Below are positions 16,018 through 24,375 of a DNA stretch of 64,000 nt, piece after piece. How positions within the stretch are numbered: the first letter of the stretch is position 1; each line of letters opens with the position of its first letter. Below the pieces are notes generated by a model that was given only the letters and a program-made list of their open reading frames with translations, did not search any database and was not told the DNA's origin. A program made the position numbers and the translations under genes. The stretch is from NCBI RefSeq assembly GCF_018130765.1, contig NZ_JAFCJZ010000030.1, positions 31,534-95,533 of the forward strand, in the 5' to 3' direction. Origin of the DNA: Bradyrhizobium iriomotense. Its GTDB lineage: Bacteria; Pseudomonadota; Alphaproteobacteria; Rhizobiales; Xanthobacteraceae.

Positions 16018-17552
16018 GACCCCGCAGACGCCCGCGTTTTGACCCTGCCGCGCGCCGTTCGCGCGCTGACTGGGGCGTCAGAGACCCGCGACAGCAGGGC
16101 GCTCGCGGGCTCATCCGCAGGATCTTGCGGGACGAGGCGGCCTTCGAAGGCGGCCTTGAGGATGGATTGCTTGAGCCGGGCGGCGTCGGCGGCTTCGGCG
16201 TCGAGCAGGGCGAGGGTATCCGCAGAGGCAGCTAAGGCATCCGAGACGCGGCGGAGAATTTCAGCAGCCTCGGCGGGAGGCGGAACTGGGACTGGCAACA
16301 GGCTGATCTTCGACAAACTAATTGAAGCGAGATTGGTCGTTTGCTTGCCTTCTGTGATGAAGAATTTCCGTCCCATCTCATTTGCGTAGTGCGACACAAA
16401 GAAGGGATTGAGGGAGCTTGACCGCAGTCGAACTCGAAAGACGTGGTTTTGATGAATCATGTCTGGAATTGCGTCGTCCCAAACCCAGCCCCTCCCAATC
16501 TTGTCCCGATCGCCTCCCTCATTAAGCAATAGGTCACCTCGAACAAGCCGCAACTTCTCCAAAGTTGCTTGCTCAACTGTGATAGATTTTACCTCCGAGA
16601 GATCGATGTATCCACGCTGTACGTTGGCGACACGCAGGTATGGAATTGTGACAGGGGTTAATGGCTTTCGTTTTTTGTCGACCGTTGCACCGCCGACGAT
16701 TTCACCGATCTGAGCCAAGGTCGTCCAGGCCCAACCGTCAGGGAGTGCCGGTAAGGTCGCGATATCGGCAAGCGAAACAGCGCCATCAGTCTTTCGGCGG
16801 CTAGTGGAGAGCTTCCCCGTACTCTTCGCTGCAAGGCGAGCGAGAACATCATGACCGGTTTCACTGATTGAATTCGCTGCGCGCCAATCCTTGGTCAGTT
16901 CGCCCGTGACGGCCGCTTTCAGCAATGCGCGACGGAAAATTTCAAGGCCTTTGCGCGCTTCCGCCAACGCTACTTCACCCTCGGCGATCTCGGCGAATAG
17001 CGCATCTAGCTGTCCCACGATGCGGCGTTGTTCCGCAGGCGGGGCGAGCGGAATGAACAGATTCTCAACGAATGTCCGGGGCAATTCCTGCTGGTTCGTG
17101 GAGCCGACGTGCCCATCGACCACTAGATGCTGCACCCGCGACGTCTCGATAAAATACCCTAGATAACTGGGATCGATCGAGCGTGGGCGAACGATGGTCA
17201 CGTGAGAGTCGACGGTCAGCTCAGGGACGGTCCCGTCGTAGACGGTTGCACGTCCGATGGTGCCGGTGCCAGTGGAGTTCCATAGCAGGTCACCAGCTCT
17301 GATACGGAGTTCAGGCGCCAAACGATCGAATGCATCACGAGCGGTGAACTTGAAATGCTTCTGTTCGAGCCTATGCCATCGAATGCACTTCTGATTGACG
17401 ACGGGCACTCCGCCGCTCTGAACGTAAGTCGGCCCGCGCCCTCGTCCAATAAAGCTACAAAGTGATCTAAGAGGAGCCCAGCACCAACCCTGCGGCAATA
17501 GCACCTCGTCGACCGGCCCCGGACTTGCTTGCATCACTGCTCGATCTATCAC
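16014..17552 (-). CDS. hsdS: Type I restriction-modification specificity subunit
   Basis: The 512-aa subunit has two target-recognition domains, each followed by a conserved helical region: PLAPPAEQRRIVGQLDALF in the middle and PPPAEAAEILRRVSDAL near the C-terminus, the latter running into LKQSILKAAFEGRLVP. HsdS sets the bipartite DNA target and docks two HsdM. The start is GTG in a GTGA overlap with the hsdR stop; an ATG six codons later is possible. The target-recognition parts (for example 16260-16700) are visibly more AT-rich than the rest of the window, as is common for exchanged specificity domains. Confidence 0.93.
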   Translation of the reverse strand: MIDRAVMQASPGPVDEVLLPQGWCWAPLRSLCSFIGRGRGPTYVQSGGVPVVNQKCIRWHRLEQKHFKFTARDAFDRLAPELRIRAGDLLWNSTGTGTIGRATVYDGTVPELTVDSHVTIVRPRSIDPSYLGYFIETSRVQHLVVDGHVGSTNQQELPRTFVENLFIPLAPPAEQRRIVGQLDALFAEIAEGEVALAEARKGLEIFRRALLKAAVTGELTKDWRAANSISETGHDVLARLAAKSTGKLSTSRRKTDGAVSLADIATLPALPDGWAWTTLAQIGEIVGGATVDKKRKPLTPVTIPYLRVANVQRGYIDLSEVKSITVEQATLEKLRLVRGDLLLNEGGDRDKIGRGWVWDDAIPDMIHQNHVFRVRLRSSSLNPFFVSHYANEMGRKFFITEGKQTTNLASISLSKISLLPVPVPPPAEAAEILRRVSDALAASADTLALLDAEAADAARLKQSILKAAFEGRLVPQDPADEPASALLSRVSDAPVSARTARGRVKTRASAGS

Positions 17553-20287
17553 GCTACCAACACATCCGTCAGTTCATCTAACAACGCCGGCAGCCGCACG
17601 CCGAACAACGCCCGCGCTCGCACGATGCCACCGCGCGCGGAAAATTCCGGTGCGTCCATCATGTCCTCGGCGCGGATTTCGATGTTGACCGCAAGATGGT
17701 CGCGAATGGCCATCAACCAGTTCCTCTGCTCGTCGCTATAGCCACGCCCGGCCTTTTCCTCGCGCCCCAGCCAGAGATTAAAGCGTCCGGCGACGAGCGA
17801 TGACAACGGCTCCAGCTGCTCGCTATCTCCGATCGCATAGCGCACCAGCATGACGATGTCCGCCAGCGTACCGGCGGGATTGCCGCGCACCTTGTCGGAG
17901 GCCAGCCGCTTATAGGCGCGCCAGATGTCGGGAGGTTCCAGGAGCCAGGGTGGACGTCTCAACGCCTCCCTCAAATCATCCACGGCCTCGTAGGTCAATC
18001 GCCGCTGTGCATAAGGCAGGCGGTAGAGAATCTGAAGCGCGGTGAGTTCGTCGCGGCGCTCCTCCAGGAACCGCTTGAACCGCGCAACGGTATCGGTCGC
18101 CTTCTTCTCGTCCCAGCCGGACGACACCACGGCATCGGTCGAAACCGTATCGATGCGGATGTCGGCGGCGGCTTTGACCTCCTTGAGCAATCGCCGCAGG
18201 GCGGGATCGTCGAAAACGGTCGCGGCTTCATCCTTGGCGGCTTCGCGCGCCTTCTTCTGCTCCGGCTCAGGGGCATCCTTGGGGATGCGCGCCGCCAGCA
18301 CATCCGGATCGATGGCGTTGAGGAGGCGTGCGGCGAGGCCGCCGAGATCGATACCGCCCGAGGCCTTGGTGATGGAGGCGCGGTCCTTGTCGCTGATGCG
18401 CCGATCGAGCGCAGCCAGGCGTCCGGCCAACGTTGCAAAGGCATCGTCGTCGCGCCGCCCGGCGGCGATGTCGTCGATCAGCCGGTCGAAGGACACGGCG
18501 CGCTGGCGCTCCAGCGGCTGGGATACCGTCTTGAGGCTTTCGGTGACGCCGACAGCATCGATCAGCACGAAGCGCGTCTTGGCCTCGGCATCCGGCGTGA
18601 CCTCACGCAGTTTTTCGATCGAGATCGTCCGCGCGCCGCGGCCCTTCATCTGTTCGAAATAGAGTTCCGACTTGACGTCGCGCAGGAAGATCACGACCTC
18701 CAGCGGCTTCACGTCGGTGCCGGTCGCGATCATGTCCACCGTGACGGCGATGCGTGGATTGTAGTCGTTGCGGAACGCGCGGATCAGCCCCTCCGGATCG
18801 CCGCCATCGGTCTTGTAGGTGATCTTCTTGGCGAAATCGTTGCCCTTGCCGAAGACCTCGCGGACGAGATTGGTGATCTCCTCGGCATGGTGATCGTCCT
18901 TAGCGAAGATCAGGGTTTTGGGCACCTCGCTGCGTCCCGGGAAAAGTTCGGTGAAAAGCGTATCCCTGTACGACTCCAGCACAGTCCTGATCTGGTTCGG
19001 CACAAGCACCGACCGATCAATCTGGTCGGGCGTATAAGTAAAGTCCGCATCCAGCTTTTCATAGCGTTCCGCGCGCGTGCGCTTGTCGCGAACAGGCAAA
19101 TCATAGCCGGCCTTTACAGTGCTGCCGCGCTCGCCGATCTCGGTGCGGATGCGGAAGATCTCGAAGCCGACGTTGACGCCGTCCACGACGGAGCGCTCAT
19201 AAGGATATTGCGCGACGAGGTTCTTGCCGAAGAAGCCAAGCGTGTGGAGCGACGGCGTCGCGGTGAGGCCGACGATGAAGGCGTCGAAATAGTCGAGCAC
19301 CTGACGCCAAGTGCCGTAAATCGAGCGGTGGCATTCATCGGTGATGATGAGGTCAAAACTCTCGATCGGAATCGACGGATTGTAGACGACGAGCCGCTCG
19401 ACTTCGCTGCGCGAGGCTTCGAAGGATGAGGCCTCCTCCTCGTCCTCAGACAATTCCCTGCCCGTCAAAACAGAATAGACGCGCTGGATGGTCGCAATGA
19501 CCACTTCGGCGTCCTTGTCGAGGCCGGCGGCGCCGAGCTTCTGCACGTTGTAGATTTCAGAGAACGACCTGCCGGTACCTGGCGGCCGATAGGCCAGATA
19601 TTCGTCGCGGGTCTGGCGCACGAGATTGGCACGGTCGGCAAGGAAGAGAATGCGCTTGAAGCCGGCATGTGCCAGCAGGCGATAACTCAGCGTACAGGCT
19701 GTGAACGTCTTGCCGGCGCCGGTGGCCATCTGCACCAGAGCCCGAAGCCGGTTCTGCTTCATCGAGCTTTCGAGCGCGGAGACGGCATCGATCTGGCAGG
19801 CGCGCAGACCGTCGGTGACGACGGCCGGCATCGTCTGGAGCCTTCCGCGCAGCGTGAGCGGTTGCTTCAGCCAGAGTTCGAGGGTCTCCGGCCGGTGGAA
19901 GGAGAACAGGCGCCGCGACGCCGGATCAGGATCGGCGTGGTCACGGAAGATCGTCTCGGTCCCAGACGTCACATATTCGAACCGGACCTGCCCCTCCTCC
20001 CGCACGAGGTGTTTTGGGGCGCCGGCAATGTACCGGGAAGCCTGCTCCGAAAATCCGGACAGGGTCACTCCCTCCGGCTTCGCCTCGATGACCCCACACA
20101 GCTTGCGGCCGACAAACAGGGCGTAATCGACCGGGCCGGAATCGGTTTGGAATTCGCGGATGGCCACACCGGCCCCGGCGCCGAGGTTCATGTCCTCCTT
20201 GGACTGGATGATCCACCCGGAAGCGGCCAATTGCCGGTCGATCAGCGACCGCGCCTTGTCCTCGGGGTGGAAGGCGAATTCGTTCAT
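17549..20287 (-). CDS. hsdR: Type I restriction endonuclease/translocase subunit
   Basis: From the ATG at 20287 the product is 912 aa; a TTG two codons upstream is an alternative. It has the N-terminal nuclease motif (Asp54 in PVDYALF, Glu68 and Lys70 in IEAK), Walker A (MATGAGKT, 187-194) and a DECH box (317-320). The later SF2 helicase motifs include DMIATGTDVKPL and QMKGRGART, and an EcoEI-like C-terminal domain follows. It cleaves unmodified DNA after ATP-driven translocation. It is the first gene of the five-gene hsd operon. No broken frame is seen. Confidence 0.95.
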   Translation of the reverse strand: MNEFAFHPEDKARSLIDRQLAASGWIIQSKEDMNLGAGAGVAIREFQTDSGPVDYALFVGRKLCGVIEAKPEGVTLSGFSEQASRYIAGAPKHLVREEGQVRFEYVTSGTETIFRDHADPDPASRRLFSFHRPETLELWLKQPLTLRGRLQTMPAVVTDGLRACQIDAVSALESSMKQNRLRALVQMATGAGKTFTACTLSYRLLAHAGFKRILFLADRANLVRQTRDEYLAYRPPGTGRSFSEIYNVQKLGAAGLDKDAEVVIATIQRVYSVLTGRELSEDEEEASSFEASRSEVERLVVYNPSIPIESFDLIITDECHRSIYGTWRQVLDYFDAFIVGLTATPSLHTLGFFGKNLVAQYPYERSVVDGVNVGFEIFRIRTEIGERGSTVKAGYDLPVRDKRTRAERYEKLDADFTYTPDQIDRSVLVPNQIRTVLESYRDTLFTELFPGRSEVPKTLIFAKDDHHAEEITNLVREVFGKGNDFAKKITYKTDGGDPEGLIRAFRNDYNPRIAVTVDMIATGTDVKPLEVVIFLRDVKSELYFEQMKGRGARTISIEKLREVTPDAEAKTRFVLIDAVGVTESLKTVSQPLERQRAVSFDRLIDDIAAGRRDDDAFATLAGRLAALDRRISDKDRASITKASGGIDLGGLAARLLNAIDPDVLAARIPKDAPEPEQKKAREAAKDEAATVFDDPALRRLLKEVKAAADIRIDTVSTDAVVSSGWDEKKATDTVARFKRFLEERRDELTALQILYRLPYAQRRLTYEAVDDLREALRRPPWLLEPPDIWRAYKRLASDKVRGNPAGTLADIVMLVRYAIGDSEQLEPLSSLVAGRFNLWLGREEKAGRGYSDEQRNWLMAIRDHLAVNIEIRAEDMMDAPEFSARGGIVRARALFGVRLPALLDELTDVLVA

Positions 20288-20330
20288 CAGCAACTTTTAG
20301 GCGAACCGGCGCCCGGCCGGAAGCCCCTAC

Positions 20331-20360
20331 AAAAAGACCCCAGCTTTCGCCGGGGTCTTC
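20331..20360 (-). terminator. Rho-independent terminator after the tRNA-like sequence
   Basis: On the minus strand AAGACCCC and GGGGTCTT (complements of 20352-20359 and 20334-20341) form an 8-bp stem with a 10-nt loop, followed by TTTTT. It sits five bases after the tRNA-like 3' end at 20365 and 43 bp before hsdR, so it would end an RNA transcript coming from the right. Confidence 0.75.
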
Positions 20361-20364
20361 GAAT

Positions 20365-20472
20365 TGGGTGCAGGGCGGGGATTTGAACCCCCTGACGTGG
20401 TCTCTCAGCGTCCGTGGTCCCCTCGGGAGAACCCGTTGGCTAGCGTGATTTGAGTCACCGACTGGCCCTGCA
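20365..20472 (-). other. tRNA-like 3' end (possible decayed tRNA or attachment-site remnant)
   Basis: The minus strand reads a T-arm (GGGG, loop TTCAAAT at 20381-20387, CCCC), then GCCCTGCA and CCCA, followed directly by a terminator. An exact 8-bp complement of the acceptor strand (TGCAGGGC on the minus strand, 20465-20472) lies at the other end, giving a 104-nt closed structure. I could not fold standard D and anticodon arms, so it is not a canonical tRNA. It may be a decayed tRNA or the 3' fragment left by an integrating element; an unusual RNA is also possible. Confidence 0.35.
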
Positions 20473-20688
20473 GCGCCACGTCCAAATTCAAGCTAACTTC
20501 AACGAACATTTTCATGCGCATCTCCATGGCCAGATCAAAATCGCAGGACAAGCCCGTGAACAACCACGCCGCCGTGGGGAAAACCCAGAAAACCAAAGAC
20601 TTCAGTACTGAGCTGTCTTCGCCGTCAATATAGCCGTGAATGGACGCATCGCAACGAATTGGATCTATTTTTTGAGGTCGAGGCCTCA
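20473..20688. other. Intergenic, no gene supported
   Basis: A minus-strand frame runs through this stretch from the neighbouring coding region, but it has no clear start, ribosome site or recognisable domain. It would also run into the tRNA-like sequence. I see nothing else here. Confidence 0.5.
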
Positions 20689-21957
20689 CTACACCCCCCG
20701 CTTCGGCCCGATCGCCTCGAAGCCGGCCTTCTGCTCGTCGCTCAAGTCCGCCTCGAAATCGTCGAGCGCGTCGGTGACGCCGGTCACCGCCTGCAGCATC
20801 GTCGCCAGCCGTGCCTTCACGGCGGCGAGGCGGGCGAGCGGGGTCGCGGCGGCCTCCGCAGGGCAGGCGCTCAGCGTCTCCATGGTGCGCAGCGTGGTGT
20901 CCTGGAGCACCTCGAGGCGGGCGCGGGCGGTCTCGTCCAGACGAAGCGTGGCGGCGATGTCGCTCGCGGGCCATTGCTGCTGCACGAGCTGCTCATATTG
21001 GCGCTGCGCCTTCTCGTCATAGCGTGGATCGTAGTCCGGCCGGCAAGCAGCAGTGGCCTGCGCGTCCTTGGGCTGGCGAGACGCCAGCGCTGCGCGACGA
21101 TCATTGGCGAGAGCATTGAGCCTGGCCTTCTGGTCGTCGTTGAGGAGACCAGCAAACTTCGCGAGCGGCGCTTCGATCGCATCCGTCGCCTTGATCATGG
21201 CCGCGATGCGCTCGCGCATCAGGCCGAGGCGCTCCAATGCGGTCGCGGGCGCCTGCGCCGGACAGGCGGCGCGGATGGTGTCGCGCGCTGCATTCCAGGC
21301 GGCGGCGAGTTCGTCGAGCGCTGCGCGCTGCAGCTCATTGGGTGCTACGACCGCGGCGATGCGATCGACGGGCAATCCGCCGGTGTCGCTGGCATCGCAA
21401 ATCATCTCGGTCGAGGGGATCCTTCGCGCGCGCCGGCCCTGCTGCGCAGTGTAGGCGGCAAGCTCGGTGGCCGCATAGGGTGAGAAGATCGCGGCATAGA
21501 TGTCGCCATAGCCGTAGAGCGAGAGGCTGGTGGTGTCGGCGAAGATGACCGCATTGGCGAGATCGTCATGTGCGAACGGCCAGAATACCGGGCCGGCCCA
21601 GCCATAGCTGCCGTCGGGGTGACGCCACCAGCCCTGCGGGCTGCGCCCACCGTGCCAGCCCGACAGCGCGGCTTGCGCCGTGAGCGCGGCACGCAGGATG
21701 TAGGGATTGGCGGGCTGGCCGCGCTCGGCGCCGCGCGGATCTTGCGACCGCAACGCAGCGGAACGGTAGCCGCCGCCCCGCACCGCCATGCGGGCATGGC
21801 GCAGGCGCGACAGGCCAATCACGTGACCAACGGCGAAACGGGCGACACCGAGCGGGCCGCCGCGCAGCCCGAATTGCGCCTGCGCCGTATTCGGCAGCAG
21901 CACTGCCGCAATCAGAAGGGTCGCGCCAGCGAGCACCAGTCCCATGCGTCCCGACAT
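20689..21957 (-). CDS. Exported LTXXQ/Spy-like helical protein
   Basis: With the ATG at 21957 the product is 422 aa and starts with a signal peptide (LVLAGATLLIAAVLLPNTAQAQ). An ATG at 21996 is also possible; the open frame further upstream runs into an intergenic repeat and is unlikely to be translated. The C-terminal half contains two helical repeats of LTXXQ type, each with Cys-Pro and DDQKARL or SDEQKAGF motifs (ALLNDDQKARLNAL; DLSDEQKAGFEAI). Such repeats occur in the periplasmic chaperones Spy and CpxP. The N-terminal part is Gly/Trp-rich (GWWRHPDGSYGWAGPVFWPF). Its role is probably in envelope stress or assembly. Confidence 0.82.
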   Translation of the reverse strand: MSGRMGLVLAGATLLIAAVLLPNTAQAQFGLRGGPLGVARFAVGHVIGLSRLRHARMAVRGGGYRSAALRSQDPRGAERGQPANPYILRAALTAQAALSGWHGGRSPQGWWRHPDGSYGWAGPVFWPFAHDDLANAVIFADTTSLSLYGYGDIYAAIFSPYAATELAAYTAQQGRRARRIPSTEMICDASDTGGLPVDRIAAVVAPNELQRAALDELAAAWNAARDTIRAACPAQAPATALERLGLMRERIAAMIKATDAIEAPLAKFAGLLNDDQKARLNALANDRRAALASRQPKDAQATAACRPDYDPRYDEKAQRQYEQLVQQQWPASDIAATLRLDETARARLEVLQDTTLRTMETLSACPAEAAATPLARLAAVKARLATMLQAVTGVTDALDDFEADLSDEQKAGFEAIGPKRGV

Positions 21958-22090
21958 GACCGCCGATTTGGCCACTTCCTGGCCCTCCTCCCGCATGACG
22001 CGCGCACTGCGCCTCACCCACAATGACGCGCAGGGGAACCAAATGTTCCGGAGGTGGACGCGCAAAGCGTCGCGGGGAGCCGCGCTAACC

Positions 22091-22250
22091 TCGCCCCGCT
22101 TGCGGGGAGAGGTCGGATTGCATCGAGGATGCATGTGAGGGGGTACAGGTCTCTCGACAATCGCCCGTGTGGAGAGAGGCCCCTCACCCCAACCCTCTCA
22201 GGGCGAGCGTAGCTCGTCCCGCCCCCGTAAGAACGGGGAGAGGGAGAGGA
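22091..22250. repeat. Palindromic intergenic repeat, family A copy 1
   Basis: Contains gccccgcttgcggggagagg, a central ggtacaggtctctc and a closing cgtaagaacggggagaggg. It is related to 43870-44003 in inverse orientation. It fills the spacer between two minus-strand genes and can form long hairpins. Confidence 0.75.
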
Positions 22251-22260
22251 GAGACCGCGC

Positions 22261-23256
22261 TCACCGCGGCGCCTTCGGCAGCACGAATGTCTGGCCAGGG
22301 TAGATCAAATTGGGATTGTGGATCTTGTCGCGGTTGGCGTTGAAGATCACCGCGTAGCGGGCGCCGTCGCCATAGGCGAGCCGGCTCAGCGCCCACAGGC
22401 TGTCGCCGCGGGAGATCACCCGGCTGCCGCCCGCTTCAGTCGGTGTGGCGCTGAGGGCGTCGGCCGGCGAGGCCGATGCGACCGTCGTGGCCGCCGGCGC
22501 GCGTGCCATGCTCCTTGGCTTGCCGGCTCCCATCATCCTGGGCCGAACCGAGGACGGCGTTGAAGCGAGGCGCGGAGCGGCCGACGGCAGCGACGCTACG
22601 ACATCCGACTTGTCGTCGGGCTTCTCGGCCTGCTTCGCAACCGGCGCGGGGCGCGCGGGCGGCGGTGCGGCCTCCGCAATGACCACCGGCATGGTCCGGC
22701 TGGACTGCGTGACGGTGCCATCGGGCGCCCTGGCGCGCAGAGTCAGCTCGTAGCTGCCGGCGGGAAGCTGCGGTGGCGTCATGACGAACTGGCCCGACGC
22801 ATCCGCCGTGACCGAATGAAGCGGCTGGCCGTCGCGCAGCAGCTCGACCTTTGACCCCGGCGCGGCCTGGCCCGCGATCACCGCCGCCTCGCCATGATCG
22901 TCGATGCGGGCGACGTCGAACCGGGGCCCGGCGTCGGTCGCGGCCGGCGGCGGCTTGACCGGCGCGAGATCGGCGAGCGCGGCCGTGACCTGCTTCTGGG
23001 TTTCGGTCACCGGCTTCGGCGCTGCGGCCGGCGCGGGCTGTGCTGCGGCGAGCTTCGGTTCTTCGGGCTTCGGCTCTGCCTTGGTTGCGGCCTTGGGCTC
23101 GGACTTGGGCTCAGCCTTGGGCTCGGGCTTGACGGCGATCTCGGTGCCCGCTCCGCCCGGCAACAGCCGGCGTAGCTCGGCGGGACCGATCACAAGGACG
23201 GTGCCAACCAATGCGAGCAGGCAGAACGCAATGAGGGCCTTGGTTGCGGTCATCAT
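22261..23256 (-). CDS. LysM-domain membrane-anchored protein
   Basis: From the paired ATGs at 23253/23256 the product is 331 aa with an N-terminal membrane helix (ALIAFCLLALVGTVLVI). A Lys/Pro/Glu-rich spacer, an Ig-like beta domain (about 140-215) and a C-terminal LysM (SRGDSLWALSRLAYGDG to PGQTFVLP) follow. LysM binds the N-acetylglucosamine backbone of peptidoglycan. The frame is open to 23397 but that extension lacks a ribosome site. It is divergent from the exported protein gene that starts at 23440. It may act in cell-wall remodelling; there is no catalytic domain. Confidence 0.88.
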   Translation of the reverse strand: MMTATKALIAFCLLALVGTVLVIGPAELRRLLPGGAGTEIAVKPEPKAEPKSEPKAATKAEPKPEEPKLAAAQPAPAAAPKPVTETQKQVTAALADLAPVKPPPAATDAGPRFDVARIDDHGEAAVIAGQAAPGSKVELLRDGQPLHSVTADASGQFVMTPPQLPAGSYELTLRARAPDGTVTQSSRTMPVVIAEAAPPPARPAPVAKQAEKPDDKSDVVASLPSAAPRLASTPSSVRPRMMGAGKPRSMARAPAATTVASASPADALSATPTEAGGSRVISRGDSLWALSRLAYGDGARYAVIFNANRDKIHNPNLIYPGQTFVLPKAPR

Positions 23257-23439
23257 CAGAGGTCGAACCCTTGCAGGCAAATCAGCCGATGACCGCAAAG
23301 TGCGCCGATTTGGTTTCGGCAGCAAGTCGCTCAAAGGGATGATCGCCCATCGTTCCCGCACGCCGCGGATGAACCGGCGCGGCCCCTTCGGCGTCAAATG
23401 AGCGAGGCCGCGCAGCGGCTATTTTTCAAGGATTTTTCC

Positions 23440-24135
23440 ATGACCGCATCCTTTCGCACCGCGCCATGGCTGGCGCTCGCCCTGATGCTCGCCGCCGCCC
23501 CCGCACTCGCGGCTTCCGGCCCGCCGCCGGGCTACATCCTCACCGACAATGCCGACCTTGCCTTCACCTCGCCCGACGGCGCCACCAAGCTCGAGCAGTA
23601 CATGAAGGACAGTGAAGACCTTTTCGAGGTCAAATGGCAGGTCTGGGCGCGGCGCGGCAACCAGATGACGGAGCTGAAGCCCGAGCAGGGCTATGGCGCC
23701 GGCTTCCGCTTCACCAGCGACTCGCAATGGCTGGTGCGCATGCAGAAGACTGGCTCGGGCTCGCAGGACCTCTTTCTCTACCATGTCGAGAACGGCGCCT
23801 TCGTGAACGCAACGAAGAAGTCGCTCAGCGATCTCGCCTGGGCCTATTTCCACAGCCGGCCCGACACCAAGAACATGAAGCTCGACTACCACATCTCGGC
23901 CAATCTGATGAAGGGCACCGAGGATGCCTATCGCTGGCTCGGCGTCGACTGGCCCAACAACCGCTACCTTGTGATCTCGCTGTCGGGCGCGATGGACAAG
24001 CATCCGAAGAATGTCGCTGTGAAGGGATTGGGGGACTGGAAATGCCGCTATGACCTCAAGACCGGCAAGTTCGACGTCCCGGCGATGTTCGCCAAGGACA
24101 ATGCGGAAGCGCTGAACTGGGAGATCAAGCGGTGA
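23440..24135 (+). CDS. Exported hypothetical protein
   Basis: The 231-aa product, from the ATG at 23440 with AAGGAT upstream, has a clear signal peptide (PWLALALMLAAAPALAAS). The mature part is polar and aromatic-rich with no motif that I recognise. Repeated pieces such as FEVKWQVWARRGNQM and GFRFTSDSQWLVRMQKTG suggest a beta-sandwich, possibly a beta-propeller fragment. It ends in a Cys-containing DWKCRYDLKTGKFDVP. It is divergent from the LysM gene 183 bp away. I cannot assign a function; a periplasmic location is the only firm inference. Confidence 0.75.
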   Translation: MTASFRTAPWLALALMLAAAPALAASGPPPGYILTDNADLAFTSPDGATKLEQYMKDSEDLFEVKWQVWARRGNQMTELKPEQGYGAGFRFTSDSQWLVRMQKTGSGSQDLFLYHVENGAFVNATKKSLSDLAWAYFHSRPDTKNMKLDYHISANLMKGTEDAYRWLGVDWPNNRYLVISLSGAMDKHPKNVAVKGLGDWKCRYDLKTGKFDVPAMFAKDNAEALNWEIKR

Positions 24136-24149
24136 GGCGACTTGAATCG

Positions 24150-24260
24150 TAGGGTGGGTTAGCTGGCGGCTGCGCGAAGCGCAGTCCGCTGGCGTAACCC
24201 ACCACTGTTCGCGTCCGCGGGAACAGAAGAGGTGGATTACGCTGCGCTAATCCACCCTAC
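24150..24260. repeat. Palindromic intergenic repeat, family D copy 1
   Basis: Opens with tagggtgggttag and closes with taatccaccctac, with an inner cgcgaagcgcagtccgc. Similar to 32143-32286. The outer arms pair, giving a long hairpin just downstream of a gene end. Confidence 0.75.
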
Positions 24261-24375
24261 AGACTACGACATGGAACCAACCCCCTGATTCCACTCCGAT
24301 TCATATTTTCCTAACCGTCCATGGTAACGGGGTCTTGTCGGTTTTGCTGCATCTTGCATCCCACGGGAGGGCTGG

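Noticed and set aside
20365..20640. tmRNA or selenocysteine tRNA
   Set aside because: No proteolysis-tag coding sequence of tmRNA type was found, and the D and anticodon arms do not fit a selenocysteine tRNA.
20405..20974. 189-codon minus-strand open frame
   Set aside because: Most of it overlaps the LTXXQ-like gene in another frame, and the rest enters the tRNA-like sequence. No start signal was seen, though a short peptide in the 20400-20540 part cannot be fully excluded.
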